Positions 1 through 8,075 are shown, counted from the stretch's first letter. The stretch: 64,000 bases of DNA from Enterobacteriaceae bacterium ESL0689 (GCA_029433525.1 JAQTIF010000002.1:434001-498000), one strand, 5' to 3'. Numbers and translations are program-made. Notes: generated by a model from the letters alone, not told the origin.

Positions 1-2
1 AG

Positions 3-1493
3 GAATCAACTTGGGTGCGAGTACTGATTGCTAAAGATGCAATCAGCACTGGCTGGGATTGCCCGCGTGCCGAAGTAATGGTTTCCTTCCGCGCTGCCAG
101 CGACAAAACGCATATTACGCAATTGCTAGGGCGTATGGTGCGTACTCCACTGGCAAGGCGTATTCCGGGTAATGAGCGCTTAAACTCAGTAGAATGCCTG
201 CTGCCCAAGTTTAATACCAATACAGTGAGAGATGTCGTCAATACCTTGTTTAAGGGCGATGATACATCTCCTCCGAGCGGACGTATCTTGGTTAACCCTG
301 TGGAGATGAAACCTAACCCGGCGGCTTCAGCTGCCGTATGGGAAGTATTTGAAGCGCTACCTTCACAAACCCGACCACAGAAAGGAGCCAGACCAGCCAA
401 ACGTCTGACCGCGCTGGCACAGGAACTGGTTGATGACGGCATTCTTGATGGGGCAGTCAGGAAAGCCCATGCTGCTTTGCACGCTGTCCTGGAAAAATTC
501 CAAACAGAAAATGCTGAAAAAATCAAAAACAAGCGCAATGCAGTGCTCGTAGTGGATGGTAAAGCTGTGGTTGCCAGCCTGAAGAATAAAGCCATGACCT
601 TCAACGAATTTTGGGAGGAGGCGGACATAGCGGTGATTGATGACGCCTACCGGCGCGCAGCCCGAATCTTCAGCCCAGATGTTTCACGTACCTATGTCGA
701 ATATCTGGCCGATAAGGTCGCGGATCGAGAAGAGGATGCTGAGGAGTATTTGGAAGCAATCATGGAAGCTCGTGTGACCGTTGCTGGTTTGGGGCTAGTA
801 ATAGAGGTGCAGGATTACTTCGATGCCGAGGCTGATAAACTGGCGAAGGCGTGGCTGGCTGAGTACGCGCAGCAGATTAAGATCTTGAAAGATGAGCGTA
901 AAGAGGCTTATCGTCAAATCGCCGAAATGAGTACCGAACCGCAGGACGTGGATCTGGTCAGGCCGGAGAACAAGTTTGAAATGACCAGGGCGCGTGAAGG
1001 TGAGAAGGAAACTGACCTTCCTGTCTGGAAACACCATTTGTTGTGTGACGAAAACGGGAACTATCCGGCTCAGTTGAACCATTGGGAAACCACGGTTTTT
1101 GAGATAGAAACCAAACGTGAAGGATTTGCTTTCTGGTATCGTAACCCACAATACACAGGGCCGTCGTCACTAGGCATCGCCTATGTTGAAACCGAACAAT
1201 ACAAAATTGTTCGTCCCGATTTCCTGTTCTTTGCCGAACAGAATAGCGAAATTGTTGTGGATTTAGTAGATCCACATAGCCTACATCTGGCTGATGCTAT
1301 GCCCAAGCTGAAAGGCCTGGCGTTGTATGCCAAACATCATTCTGATGCTTTTAGACGAATCGAATCCGTCGCTGAAGTGAAGGGTAAATTGCGGGTTTTG
1401 GATTTGAAACGGCAGGATGTTCAGGACGCTGTGGCTGCGGCTGAAAGTGCAGAATTATTATTTAGCAGCAATCTTGCGGATTATTATCAGTAA
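3..1493 (+). CDS. DEAD/DEAH-box helicase, type III restriction (Res)-like, C-terminal part
   Basis: The frame is open to the left edge of the window, so the N-terminal part with Walker A/B lies outside. The visible start carries SF2 helicase motif V (the GWDCPRAEVMVSF stretch) and motif VI (QLLGRMVR, the Q-x-x-G-R-x-x-R arginine-finger motif). A long helical middle follows. The last 150 residues contain VRPDFLFF followed by IVVDLVD, which could be a degenerate PD-(D/E)xK nuclease fold, but I cannot prove it. Proteins of this type occur in type III restriction and other phage-defence operons. The setting, an island at a tRNA gene beside a second helicase remnant, fits a defence role, but the exact system cannot be named from this part. 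A perfect hairpin follows 21 bases after the stop. Confidence 0.75.
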   Translation, partial: ESTWVRVLIAKDAISTGWDCPRAEVMVSFRAASDKTHITQLLGRMVRTPLARRIPGNERLNSVECLLPKFNTNTVRDVVNTLFKGDDTSPPSGRILVNPVEMKPNPAASAAVWEVFEALPSQTRPQKGARPAKRLTALAQELVDDGILDGAVRKAHAALHAVLEKFQTENAEKIKNKRNAVLVVDGKAVVASLKNKAMTFNEFWEEADIAVIDDAYRRAARIFSPDVSRTYVEYLADKVADREEDAEEYLEAIMEARVTVAGLGLVIEVQDYFDAEADKLAKAWLAEYAQQIKILKDERKEAYRQIAEMSTEPQDVDLVRPENKFEMTRAREGEKETDLPVWKHHLLCDENGNYPAQLNHWETTVFEIETKREGFAFWYRNPQYTGPSSLGIAYVETEQYKIVRPDFLFFAEQNSEIVVDLVDPHSLHLADAMPKLKGLALYAKHHSDAFRRIESVAEVKGKLRVLDLKRQDVQDAVAAAESAELLFSSNLADYYQ

Positions 1494-1867
1494 TCTATTG
1501 ATAATCAAGAAACGGAATGGCCTTTTATGAGTAAAAGGCCATTCATAAAAATACTATCCTCGATTACAACCAAAACAATGTTTCCCACCAAATACTTTTA
1601 ATATATTTAATCAGATAATCCAATTAATTACGATTATAGAAGGATACCATTTAGCCTGCATCTACATATCCCAATCAATTCACATAACAGGGCTCTCCGC
1701 TCACCAATATGAGCTCTGTCGAGGAAGATACAGACCTGAAATTGGTCAGTACCACCATAACAATTCGAGTTAAGATAGGGTGATACGAGCGGATTAATCA
1801 CATAGTAAAGTATATAAGAATGATTTCTGAGACCATCCTCATCGTCCTTCACCATACATGACCTCGT
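1494..1867. other. Intergenic stretch with terminator and a doubtful small ORF
   Basis: Apart from the terminator hairpin this AT-rich stretch holds one 73-codon frame on the minus strand (1634-1855). It starts 12 bases after the UvrD-like helicase stop, behind an ACGAGG ribosome-binding-like sequence, so it could be a small downstream gene of the same operon. Its sequence is not one I recognise, and it is rich in Cys, Ile and Leu without a clear motif. I regard it as more likely spurious than real. Confidence 0.3.
1515..1544 (+). terminator. Hairpin terminator after the island helicase
   Basis: A perfect 12-bp stem (GAATGGCCTTTT / AAAAGGCCATTC) with a 6-base loop stands 21 bases after the helicase stop codon, followed by an A-rich stretch. 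The stem ends in T-run/A-run arms, so it could terminate transcription in both directions. Confidence 0.75.
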
Positions 1868-2389
1868 TCACATATGCATAATTTCTTCTTTTACGAACCA
1901 ACCTGACGCAATTACGGTCCGTTCAACTAAATCGGGCGCTTTAGTGTACGCGACGACAGCGAGGCTTTTCTGTGCCCTGCTGCAGATAACATAAAAAAGG
2001 CGGCGCGATCTTTTAGGCGAAGAGTCCCCTCCTGCACTTTCGTTTTCCTGATCCGTTTTAGAGTGCGGTGTGACACCCAGTAGCTTATCGTAACTGAACA
2101 TGAATCCACGGGCCTCTTCATCATCCAGAATAGCCATGACTCGAGGAAACTGCAGTCCCTTCACTCCCTGATGAGTGTCGTAGGAAGATGTGGATGAAAT
2201 ATAGCTAATGTAATTTTCCAGTTCACGGGTGGATGCGCTCAGAGATCGGCTCCAGGCCTCATGCTCTTTGTTGACGTCCACTTCCTCTGTGGATTCATCA
2301 TCCTTATATGGCACCAGCGCCAGGTGAAGCAGGAAAGCCTCAGGCAGGATCAGCAATTCCCCTTCATGAATCAGTTTGCACACTTCTAG

Positions 2390-3309
2390 GGTGTGTCCCG
2401 TAACTATTTTTTGTACAATCTGGTATCTGTCTCACTATAGAAAGTCCTTTAGATATGGCTCGCTACGATTTCCCGGATGAGGCGTGGGCACTGATCTCTC
2501 CCATGCTGCCACCTGAAAAAGCCTCTTCCAGAGGGGGACGCCCTTATTTTTCTCACAGACACGTCATGAATGGCATATTCTGGATCCTTTGTTCCGGTGC
2601 CCCATGGCGGGATTTACCTGAACGTTACGGCTGCTGGAAAACGATATATAACCGTTTTAACCGGTGGTCAAAAAGTGGCGTAATGAACAGTATTTTCAAT
2701 AAATTACTTCAGATACTTGATGAAAAATCGTTGATTGACTGGGATGTCATCGCACTTGACGGAAGTAACATCAGGGCCCTGAAAGCGGCTGCGGGTGCAA
2801 AAAAAAATATCCCGATGACTCAGATGACCATGGGCTGGGTCGCTCACGCGGCGGCTTTGGCACCAAAATCCATCTGGCAACAGATGGTACAGGATTACCC
2901 TTAAGTTTCTGCCTGAGCGGTGGGCAGGCTCACGAAAGTCAGTACGCAAAACCCTTACTCAGACAAATCGGTGTTATTCGAAAAAGTGGTTGTCTGAAGT
3001 CGCGCCCCAAAGCTGTGCTGGCGGATAAAGGATACTCAGGCGGTAATCTTCGTATTTATTTAAAAACGAAGGGAATAAAGGCAGTTATTCCTTTCAAATC
3101 AAACGAAAAAGCAAGCCGTGATGGTCGTCGAGCGCTGGATCGTCAGTTATATAAAAAGCGCAATGTGGTGGAACGCTGCTTTGCAATACTGAAAGAAAAC
3201 CGTCGAATAGCCACGCGCTCAGAAAAAACAGCCAGAAACTATCTGAGCATGCTAAAACTGGGGGCAATCAGGTTGTTTTTAAGGCGGTTGTTAGGTTAAG
3301 GGACACAGC
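2390..3309 (+). mobile_element. IS5-family (IS427-like) insertion sequence with CTAG target duplication
   Basis: The ends are imperfect inverted repeats GGTGTGTCCCGTAAC (left) and, inverted, GCTGTGTCCCTTAAC (right). CTAG stands directly outside both ends (2386-2389 and 3310-3313), as expected for a 4-bp target duplication. The 920-bp element carries a DDE transposase in two overlapping frames. It interrupts the UvrD-like helicase remnant, and removal of the element plus one CTAG restores its reading frame, which proves the boundaries. Confidence 0.93.
2455..3299 (+). CDS. IS5-family transposase, two frames joined by -1 frameshift
   Basis: Frame A (2455-2904) carries the N-terminal DUF4096-like region and the first catalytic Asp (VIALDGSNI). 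Frame B, open from the A-run to 3299, carries the second Asp (LADKGYSGG) and the Glu (VERCFAILKENRR), so together they make a full DDE transposase of about 280 residues. The switch lies at a run of nine A (2799-2807): reading GCA-AAA-AAA and slipping back one base continues into the YPDD-DHGLG-RGGFGTKIHLA sequence normal for this family. A slippery A-run is how several IS5-family members join OrfA and OrfB, so the gene may be functional rather than broken. Confidence 0.85.
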
Positions 3310-3488
3310 CTAGAATGGGGAAAGCCAAGTTCTCGCCAAGAAACACTTTTATCTTGTCTATTTGGCATTGTGCTTCCCGGAAGAGCAATAGTGGATCGTC
3401 TGCATATTCGAGGCGCGAACTCGAAAAAACAGGCGAGTACTTACGCATGATAGTAGCAATTTTAAAATCATCATTACTGCGAATTGCG

Positions 3489-3536
3489 TCAATCGGTAGG
3501 TTTCGCACTTCTGACTTTTACATCTGTTAGCGCCAT
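3489..3536 (-). pseudogene. P4-type integrase remnant, first 15 codons
   Basis: The minus-strand sequence from 3536 encodes MALTDVKVRSAKPTD and then a stop. This is the characteristic start of P4-like (DUF4102) tyrosine integrases, where a lysine normally follows. The stop arises where the sequence switches to the UvrD-like helicase remnant, so a deletion has joined the integrase start to the helicase interior at about 3491. It lies beside the 3' end of tRNA-Arg, the usual place for such an integrase. GTTGGTAC-type repeats upstream of it (about 3554-3608, both orientations) may be arm-type integrase binding sites. Confidence 0.75.
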
Positions 3537-3694
3537 TGGCTGCTCTCCATCACTGAATGTTGGTACAAAAAGCCATTGAACAGGGTTGTACCAACACATA
3601 TACCAACAAAGATTACTTGATGTGGGTTTATGCCGATAGACTCAGGTTGAATTTGAATACGTGGTTTAGAGCTAATTTACTGAATTTCAGGCAT

Positions 3695-3720
3695 AAAAAA
3701 AAGACGTCAGTTGACGTCTC
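3695..3720 (-). terminator. Terminator of argU
   Basis: On the minus strand an 8-bp stem AGACGTCA/TGACGTCT with a 2-base loop is followed by eight T residues, 13 bases after the tRNA end. Confidence 0.85.
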
Positions 3721-3732
3721 TTGAATTGAATT

Positions 3733-3809
3733 TGGCGCGCCCTACAGGATTCGAACCTGTGACCTACGGCTTAGAAGGCCGTTGCTCTATCCAGCTGAGC
3801 TAAGGGCGC
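3733..3809 (-). tRNA. argU: tRNA-Arg (anticodon UCU)
   Basis: A 77-base cloverleaf with acceptor GCGCCCT pairing to the 3' strand, anticodon loop CTTCTAA (TCT), T loop TTCGAAT and encoded CCA. In E. coli argU reads AGA codons and is the attachment site of prophage DLP12 not far from folD. Here folD is the next gene and an island with an integrase remnant abuts the 3' end of the tRNA, so the same tRNA has served as integration target. Confidence 0.97.
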
Positions 3810-3848
3810 ATTAAGAAATGGTTGTATCATGACGTGAAACAGCGTCGA

Positions 3849-3876
3849 ATTATACGGTCAATGGCCAGTGAGTCAA
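3849..3876 (-). promoter_or_regulatory. argU promoter
   Basis: On the minus strand TTGACT (3876-3871) and TATAAT (3854-3849) are separated by 16 bases, a near-consensus sigma-70 promoter whose start would fall about 33 bases before the tRNA. Confidence 0.8.
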
Positions 3877-4053
3877 TGCCTTTTCTATGAAACACTGATT
3901 ATGGTGATAACTCCCTTGCTGGCGTGGCCGTTAAGGTGAAATTTTCGTCGCTGATCGGCGATAAAAGCTGAAACGACCACTGACAGCAACGCTGGCTTCT
4001 GACAAAATATCAACCTTCCGGTGGGTTACGATAAGGATGGAATTCTCTTTCTG

Positions 4054-4920
4054 ATGGCAGCAATAATTATTGATGGTAAAGCAATAGCACAACAGGTGCG
4101 CGCAGAAGTCGCGGAAAAAGTCAAAGCCCGTATAGCCACTGGCAAGCGCCGCCCAGGATTAGCGGTAGTACTCGTTGGCAGTGATCCGGCATCACGGATC
4201 TATGTAGACAATAAACGAAAAGCCTGTGAAGAGGTCGGCTTCATCTCCCGTTCATATGATCTCCCGCAAACCATCACTGAACCCGAACTGCTGGCACTGA
4301 TCGATACACTGAATGCCGATGACACCCTCGATGGCATTCTGATCCAGCTTCCCCTGCCCTCGGGCATCGACAATACCAAAGTGCTGGAACGTATCGCTGC
4401 CGATAAAGATGTGGATGGTTTCCACCCCTATAATGTTGGCCATCTGTGCCAGCGTGCACCGCTTTTGCGTTCATGTACGCCAAAGGGAATAATGACCCTG
4501 CTTGCGCATTACGATATCGATACTTACGGTCTGAATGCGGTTATTATCGGTGCTTCCAATATCGTTGGTCGTCCAATGTGTATGGAATTATTGCTGGCTG
4601 GCTGCACGACAACGGTGGCACATCGCTTTACCCGCAATCTGCGACAACACGTCGAACAGGCGGATCTGCTGGTCGTTGCAGTCGGTAAACCCGGCCTTAT
4701 TCCTGGTGAATGGATTAAAAAAGATGCTATCGTTATTGATGTCGGCATTAACCGCCTGGACAACGGCAAAGTGGTGGGGGATGTCGGGTTTGAAGAGGCC
4801 GTGAAACGCGCAGCTTATATTACCCCAGTTCCCGGTGGCGTTGGCCCGATGACTGTCGCAACTCTTATTCAGAATACGTTACAGGCGTGTGAAGAGTACC
4901 ATGATACACCACAGGATTAA
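4054..4920 (+). CDS. folD: Bifunctional methylene-THF dehydrogenase/cyclohydrolase FolD
   Basis: FolD interconverts 5,10-methylene-, methenyl- and 10-formyl-tetrahydrofolate with NADP in the cytosol, supplying one-carbon units for purines and fMet-tRNA. From the ATG at 4054 the protein has 288 residues, the family's usual length; an upstream in-frame start at 4021 would add 11 residues without homology. Catalytic Tyr50 and Lys54 (Y-V-D-N-K) are present, as are the NADP-binding GASNIVGRP stretch near residue 165 and the C-terminal [11 protein letters not shown] signature. In the usual GRSNIVGRP-type motif the second residue is often Arg; here it is Ala. It is followed after one base by ybcJ, as in E. 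coli. Confidence 0.97.
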   Translation: MAAIIIDGKAIAQQVRAEVAEKVKARIATGKRRPGLAVVLVGSDPASRIYVDNKRKACEEVGFISRSYDLPQTITEPELLALIDTLNADDTLDGILIQLPLPSGIDNTKVLERIAADKDVDGFHPYNVGHLCQRAPLLRSCTPKGIMTLLAHYDIDTYGLNAVIIGASNIVGRPMCMELLLAGCTTTVAHRFTRNLRQHVEQADLLVVAVGKPGLIPGEWIKKDAIVIDVGINRLDNGKVVGDVGFEEAVKRAAYITPVPGGVGPMTVATLIQNTLQACEEYHDTPQD

Positions 4921-4921
4921 G

Positions 4922-5134
4922 ATGAAAGATTTCTCTTTAGGTCAGCATACTTATATCGCATTGTGTGATTTGCTCAAACTGGAAGGCTGGAGTGAAAGCG
5001 GCGCCCAGGCTAAACACCTGATTGCCAGCGGAGAGGTGAAAGTCAACGGCATCACAGAAACCCGTAAACGCTGTAAAATTGTCGCGGGACAAATCGTCAG
5101 CGTTGCGGATCGCAGTATCAGAGTAACTGCCTGA
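4922..5134 (+). CDS. ybcJ: S4-domain RNA-binding protein YbcJ
   Basis: A 70-residue protein matching E. coli YbcJ, a small S4-like RNA-binding protein of unknown target. The core LLKLEGWSESGAQAK and ETRKRCKIVAGQ is the S4 alpha-L fold. The ATG at 4922 is chosen because it lies one base after the folD stop and gives the family length; the longer frame from 4889 would overlap folD. It is probably cotranscribed with folD. Its stop codon (5132-5134) lies inside the left inverted repeat of an interspersed repeat copy, so the last residues may have been altered by that insertion. Confidence 0.93.
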   Translation: MKDFSLGQHTYIALCDLLKLEGWSESGAQAKHLIASGEVKVNGITETRKRCKIVAGQIVSVADRSIRVTA

Positions 5135-5267
5135 CCCACTTGGTTATTGATGCAGCAATCTGGACACCGATAGCGCGCAGAAACCGCAGCGTACAGGGGG
5201 TACGTGAGGATTTCTGGCACTGTCCAGAGCCAGAATGGCAAGTCAAATAGCCTGATGGGCCCGGTGC
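5129..5267 (+). repeat. Interspersed TIR repeat, copy R1
   Basis: A copy of the window's 120-150 bp repeat. It begins GCCTGACCCACTTGG, carries the shared core AAACCGCAGCGTACAGG and GAGGATTT-GCACTGTCCAGAG, and ends CCTGATGGGCCCGGTGCTAAG, the inverse of its start. It covers the ybcJ stop codon. Confidence 0.9.
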
Positions 5268-5336
5268 TAAGCCGCTTGATTATCGGCTCAGGTGACCGCC
5301 TGCGCGGTCACCGCCGAAAAATATTCCTGCTGCCTG

Positions 5337-5687
5337 TTATTTCTGGTTACTGAGCCAGTCATTCATCTGGTTTATCTCTTTTTTCTGCGCATTTATAATC
5401 TCCTGCGCCAGTTTTTTCATCTCAGGGTCCTTCCCGTATTTCAGTTCAGTTTCCGCCATTGAGATTGCGCCTTCATGATGCGCCGTCATTCCTTTGGCAA
5501 AAGCTTTATCGGGATCAGGATCAGCAATACCAGCCATCATTTTTTCATGCATATCTTTCATGCCGTCCATATATTCCTGTGTGACAGGCGATGATGCCAT
5601 TTCTGGTGTGTGCATCTTCGCATGTTCAGCGGCGATGACCGGCATCGCTGACATGAGTAGTACCAAAAGAGATGTTTTGATTTTCAT
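5337..5687 (-). CDS. Periplasmic DUF305 protein (CopM-like)
   Basis: A 116-residue protein starting at the ATG at 5687 behind an ACGGAG ribosome-binding site. It has a clear signal peptide (KTSLLVLLMSAMPVIAA, cleaved near residue 21), so it is periplasmic. The DUF305 core follows: FAKGMTAHHEGAISMAE with paired His, then a long helix rich in Met, Lys and Glu. DUF305 proteins include copper-binding proteins such as cyanobacterial CopM; a metal-related role is plausible but not shown here. No metal-resistance gene is adjacent. The gene is enclosed by two oppositely oriented repeat copies (R1 and R2), and its neighbours folD-ybcJ and csrB-syd are not neighbours in E. coli, so it may have arrived on its own. 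Confidence 0.8.
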   Translation of the reverse strand: MKIKTSLLVLLMSAMPVIAAEHAKMHTPEMASSPVTQEYMDGMKDMHEKMMAGIADPDPDKAFAKGMTAHHEGAISMAETELKYGKDPEMKKLAQEIINAQKKEINQMNDWLSNQK

Positions 5688-5755
5688 AACAATACTCCGT
5701 TTATCAAATGGGGACAGGATAATTATAGTTAAGAGCGATAAACAAGCCATTCCAT

Positions 5756-5905
5756 TTAGTGCCTGGCCCATCAGGCTTATTTACTTACCATTTTAGCCCT
5801 GGGCAGTGCCTGAAATCCTCACGTACACCTATACGCTGCGGTTTCTGCGCGCTGTCCGTGTCCAGGCTGGCTGCGTCAATAACGCCGGATGGGTCAGACG
5901 CTTAG
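5756..5905 (-). repeat. Interspersed TIR repeat, copy R2 (inverted)
   Basis: This copy runs in the opposite direction to R1. Its low-coordinate end reads TTAGTGCCTGGCCCATCAGG and its other end reads GATGGGTCAGACGCTTAG. The core (GGGCAGTGCCTGAAATCCTCACGTAC, GCTGCGGTTTCTGCGCGCTGTCCGTGTCC) is the inverse of the R1 core. It stops three bases before the T-run of the csrB terminator. Confidence 0.9.
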
Positions 5906-5907
5906 AC

Positions 5908-6268
5908 AAAAAAAGAGAGCACTGTAAAATACAGTGCTCTCGGTTCGTTTTGTAGCAATCCAGCTACATGTATGCTCCCTGCTCATCCATGAAAACTTTT
6001 CCTGAGGCCCTTCCTGACCGCGTTTATCCTTAAACTTATGCATCCTGCTTCCACACAACTCCGATGTGGAATAACTTTTCCGTAAGCTTATCCCGAATCT
6101 TCCTGATTCATCTTTCATCATGAAAGGCTCTCATTCTCCCTCCTGGAGGTGTCCCTGTACGCGCTCCGGCGTTTCATCCTGAAAGCATTCCCTGCGACGT
6201 TTCCCGGTTATCTGACGTAAGAATCATCATCCTGATGTGCGCTTCGTCATTCACGACTCCCGTTCAAC
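5908..6268 (-). ncRNA. csrB: CsrB, CsrA-sequestering small RNA
   Basis: The minus strand matches E. coli csrB over much of its length: the 5' part CGGGAGTC-ACATCAGGATGATGA, the segment GAAAAGTTTTCATGGATGAGCAGGGAGCA, and the 3' part ACGAACCGAGAGCACTGTATTTTACAGTGCTCTC followed by T7, a terminator with a 12-bp stem. I count about 21 GGA motifs, many in CAGGA/GGGA hairpin-loop contexts, the binding sites through which CsrB titrates CsrA. The length of about 360 bases is near E. coli's 369. The position next to syd is conserved. A TATAAG box (6275-6270) makes the 5' end uncertain by a few bases. Confidence 0.95.
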
Positions 6269-6429
6269 GCTTATAAGGTTACTGTTCCCTGATAATCTTA
6301 CAAGACACATTAAGAAAATCCCTTAAGGCTTATCTTATCAATAAACAAATAACATACTGAATTAAATAATATTTTTAAAATAACTAACGATAAGATATGA
6401 CTTAATTAATGATAATCTCTTACAGTGTC

Positions 6430-6447
6430 TGTAAGAGATATCTCACA
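6430..6447 (-). promoter_or_regulatory. UvrY-type operator upstream of csrB
   Basis: The 18-base imperfect palindrome TGTAAGAGATATCTCACA lies about 165-180 bases upstream of the csrB start. In E. coli the response regulator UvrY (BarA/UvrY system) activates csrB from a palindrome of this type at a similar distance. A second half site, CTCTTACAG (6417-6425), forms a perfect 9-bp inverted repeat with the left half. Confidence 0.75.
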
Positions 6448-6466
6448 ATCGGTCAGGCGATATGGA

Positions 6467-7015
6467 TTACAACACCGGAACCAGCTGATCAAGAAAATTG
6501 GCCAGCGAAGGGGATAGTACCTTGCGATGACTGTGCCCGAGTGTCTCTTTAATAATCTCACCATTCAGATTACAGACCGAAATGACCGCCTGATCATCAT
6601 CATCCAGCGTGGCGATAAATAATGTCGGTGACAATTTCCGCTGCTTTTGCATCACCAGATGGCCGATTAAGTTTGCCTGTAAACGCTGAAAATCGTCGTC
6701 GCTCCAGGTTTGCAGGAGCGTCAGGGTGATATCGGCAAAGCGTGCTGCCATATCACCAGCAAACTGCGTCGTATAGTACTGATGAACGGCGGGCTGGATC
6801 ACAATCTCTAATGCCCGTTCTACACCACTGAGATTCGGCGGTAAGGTAAAGGATTGTGGTTGCCAGAAAACGGCGTGATCCTCTACCGTGCTGATACAGG
6901 GCGAAGGGATGTCATACAGTGCTTCGCTACGTGGCAGGCTGGCGCACTGCTGCTGCCAGGCGGCGCAATAACGTCGGGTAAATGTTTGTAATGCTACTGT
7001 CGTTTGCCGATCCAC
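6467..7015 (-). CDS. syd: SecY-interacting protein Syd
   Basis: Syd binds the cytosolic face of SecY and is thought to proofread the SecYEG translocon. The 182-residue length equals the family norm (181 in E. coli). Conserved stretches include [57 protein letters not shown] and [13 protein letters not shown]. The start is GTG at 7015 behind an AGAGAGA sequence. It is divergent from queF, 68 bases away, and csrB follows downstream, the same arrangement as in E. coli. Confidence 0.95.
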   Translation of the reverse strand: MDRQTTVALQTFTRRYCAAWQQQCASLPRSEALYDIPSPCISTVEDHAVFWQPQSFTLPPNLSGVERALEIVIQPAVHQYYTTQFAGDMAARFADITLTLLQTWSDDDFQRLQANLIGHLVMQKQRKLSPTLFIATLDDDDQAVISVCNLNGEIIKETLGHSHRKVLSPSLANFLDQLVPVL

Positions 7016-7083
7016 CGGTTTCTCTCTTTGTCACAGACAGGGTACACTTAGCCGATAGTGTACCTGCTTTACAACGGTGAAAC

Positions 7084-7929
7084 ATGTCTTCTTATGATCA
7101 GCATCAGGCTCTGGCGGGTCTGGTACTTGGTAAATCAACAAATTACTGTGATACTTATGATCCTTCGCTGTTGCAGGGCGTGCCACGTTGTCTCAATCGT
7201 GAGCCGCTGGGTTTGCAGGCGGGAAATCTGCCTTTTCATGGCGCGGATATCTGGACCCTGTATGAACTGTCATGGCTAAACGCTAAAGGCGTGCCACAAG
7301 TGGCCGTCGGCCATGTGGAAATTGAGGATTCCAGTATCAACCTGGTGGAGTCGAAGAGTTTTAAGCTGTATCTCAATAGTTTCAATCAAACCTGTTTCGA
7401 TAACTGGCAGGCTGTTCAGGCGACGCTGAGGCGCGATATCAGCGCCTGTGTGCAAGGGGAAGTCAGCGTTTCCCTTTCGCGACTCGAGGCACTGGAAGGT
7501 CAGCCCATATCCCCACTCGCGGGAGTTTGTATCGATGATCAGGATATCACCATTACACAATACGCTTTTAACGCCAGTCTATTACAGGATGCAACAAGTG
7601 ATCAGCGAGTCCATGAGACATTAGTCAGCCACTTGCTAAAATCCAACTGCCTTATCACCCACCAGCCCGACTGGGGATCGGTGCAAATCGAGTATGAAGG
7701 GCCAAAAATCGATCGTGAAAAGCTGTTACGCTATCTGGTGTCATTTCGCCACCACAATGAGTTTCACGAACAGTGCGTCGAGCGTATTTTTCATGATTTG
7801 CTGCATTTCTGCCAGCCACAGTTGCTATCTGTCTATGCTCGTTATACCCGTCGCGGCGGCCTGGATATCAATCCCTGGCGTAGTAATACCCATTTTGTGC
7901 CGCCACCAGGACGTCTGGCACGCCAGTAA
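7084..7929 (+). CDS. queF: NADPH-dependent 7-cyano-7-deazaguanine reductase QueF
   Basis: QueF reduces the nitrile preQ0 to the amine preQ1 with two NADPH, the last free-base step before queuosine is inserted into tRNAs with GUN anticodons. The 281-residue protein is the long, two-domain proteobacterial type. The QueF motif ESKSFKLY is at 89-96. The catalytic Cys189, which forms the thioimide, is in [13 protein letters not shown] with Asp196 nearby. The C-terminal [16 protein letters not shown] is conserved. It is divergent from syd. Confidence 0.96.
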   Translation: MSSYDQHQALAGLVLGKSTNYCDTYDPSLLQGVPRCLNREPLGLQAGNLPFHGADIWTLYELSWLNAKGVPQVAVGHVEIEDSSINLVESKSFKLYLNSFNQTCFDNWQAVQATLRRDISACVQGEVSVSLSRLEALEGQPISPLAGVCIDDQDITITQYAFNASLLQDATSDQRVHETLVSHLLKSNCLITHQPDWGSVQIEYEGPKIDREKLLRYLVSFRHHNEFHEQCVERIFHDLLHFCQPQLLSVYARYTRRGGLDINPWRSNTHFVPPPGRLARQ

Positions 7930-8016
7930 GCGGGATTTTTCATGTTTTGCGTATCACTACGCAAAAGTGAGGTTGTGAAGGTTGTGAAAAGCGCTGCTGG
8001 CAAGCATATTGTTAAC

Positions 8017-8046
8017 ATTAAGAGCCTGGCCCACCAGGTGCTAAGG
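8017..8046 (+). repeat. Collapsed remnant of the TIR repeat, copy R3
   Basis: Only the left end TTAAGAGCCTGGCCCACCAGG is present, running straight into TGCTAAGG, the sequence that normally flanks the right end. The interior of about 110 bp is missing. It lies 88 bases after the queF stop and just before ppnN. Confidence 0.75.
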
Positions 8047-8075
8047 AAACCCCATTATTGAGTAAGGAGAGTCAC

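Larger units (their letters stand above)
1868..3517 (-). pseudogene. UvrD/Rep-like superfamily 1 helicase, C-terminal remnant split by an IS
   Basis: Two pieces of one minus-strand gene lie on either side of the insertion element. The upstream piece (3310-3517) and the downstream piece (1868-2389) join in frame when the IS and one CTAG copy are removed, giving about 240 residues. The downstream piece holds SF1 motif V (HQGVKGLQFPRV followed by DDEEA) and motif VI (RRLFYVICSRAQKSLAV), the C-terminal RecA-like half of a UvrD-type helicase. The N-terminal half with Walker A is missing: upstream there is a stop at 3518-3520, and the sequence is fused to the first codons of an integrase. Helicases with this signature often stand beside OLD-type nucleases in defence islands (Gabija-like), but no partner is visible here. 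Confidence 0.8.

Noticed and set aside
1634-1855. 73-codon frame after the UvrD-like helicase remnant
   Set aside because: It has a possible ribosome-binding site, but no family I recognise and no motif; listed only in the description of the gap.
4951-5241. Minus-strand frames through repeat copies with a shared peptide (FWLWAVLEIL-type) in R1, R4, R5 and R6
   Set aside because: The similarity follows from the DNA repeat itself. The frames have different starts and run into unrelated genes, without ribosome-binding sites.
5129-5267. ERIC element
   Set aside because: The length is similar, but the sequence lacks the ERIC core palindrome and has different ends.
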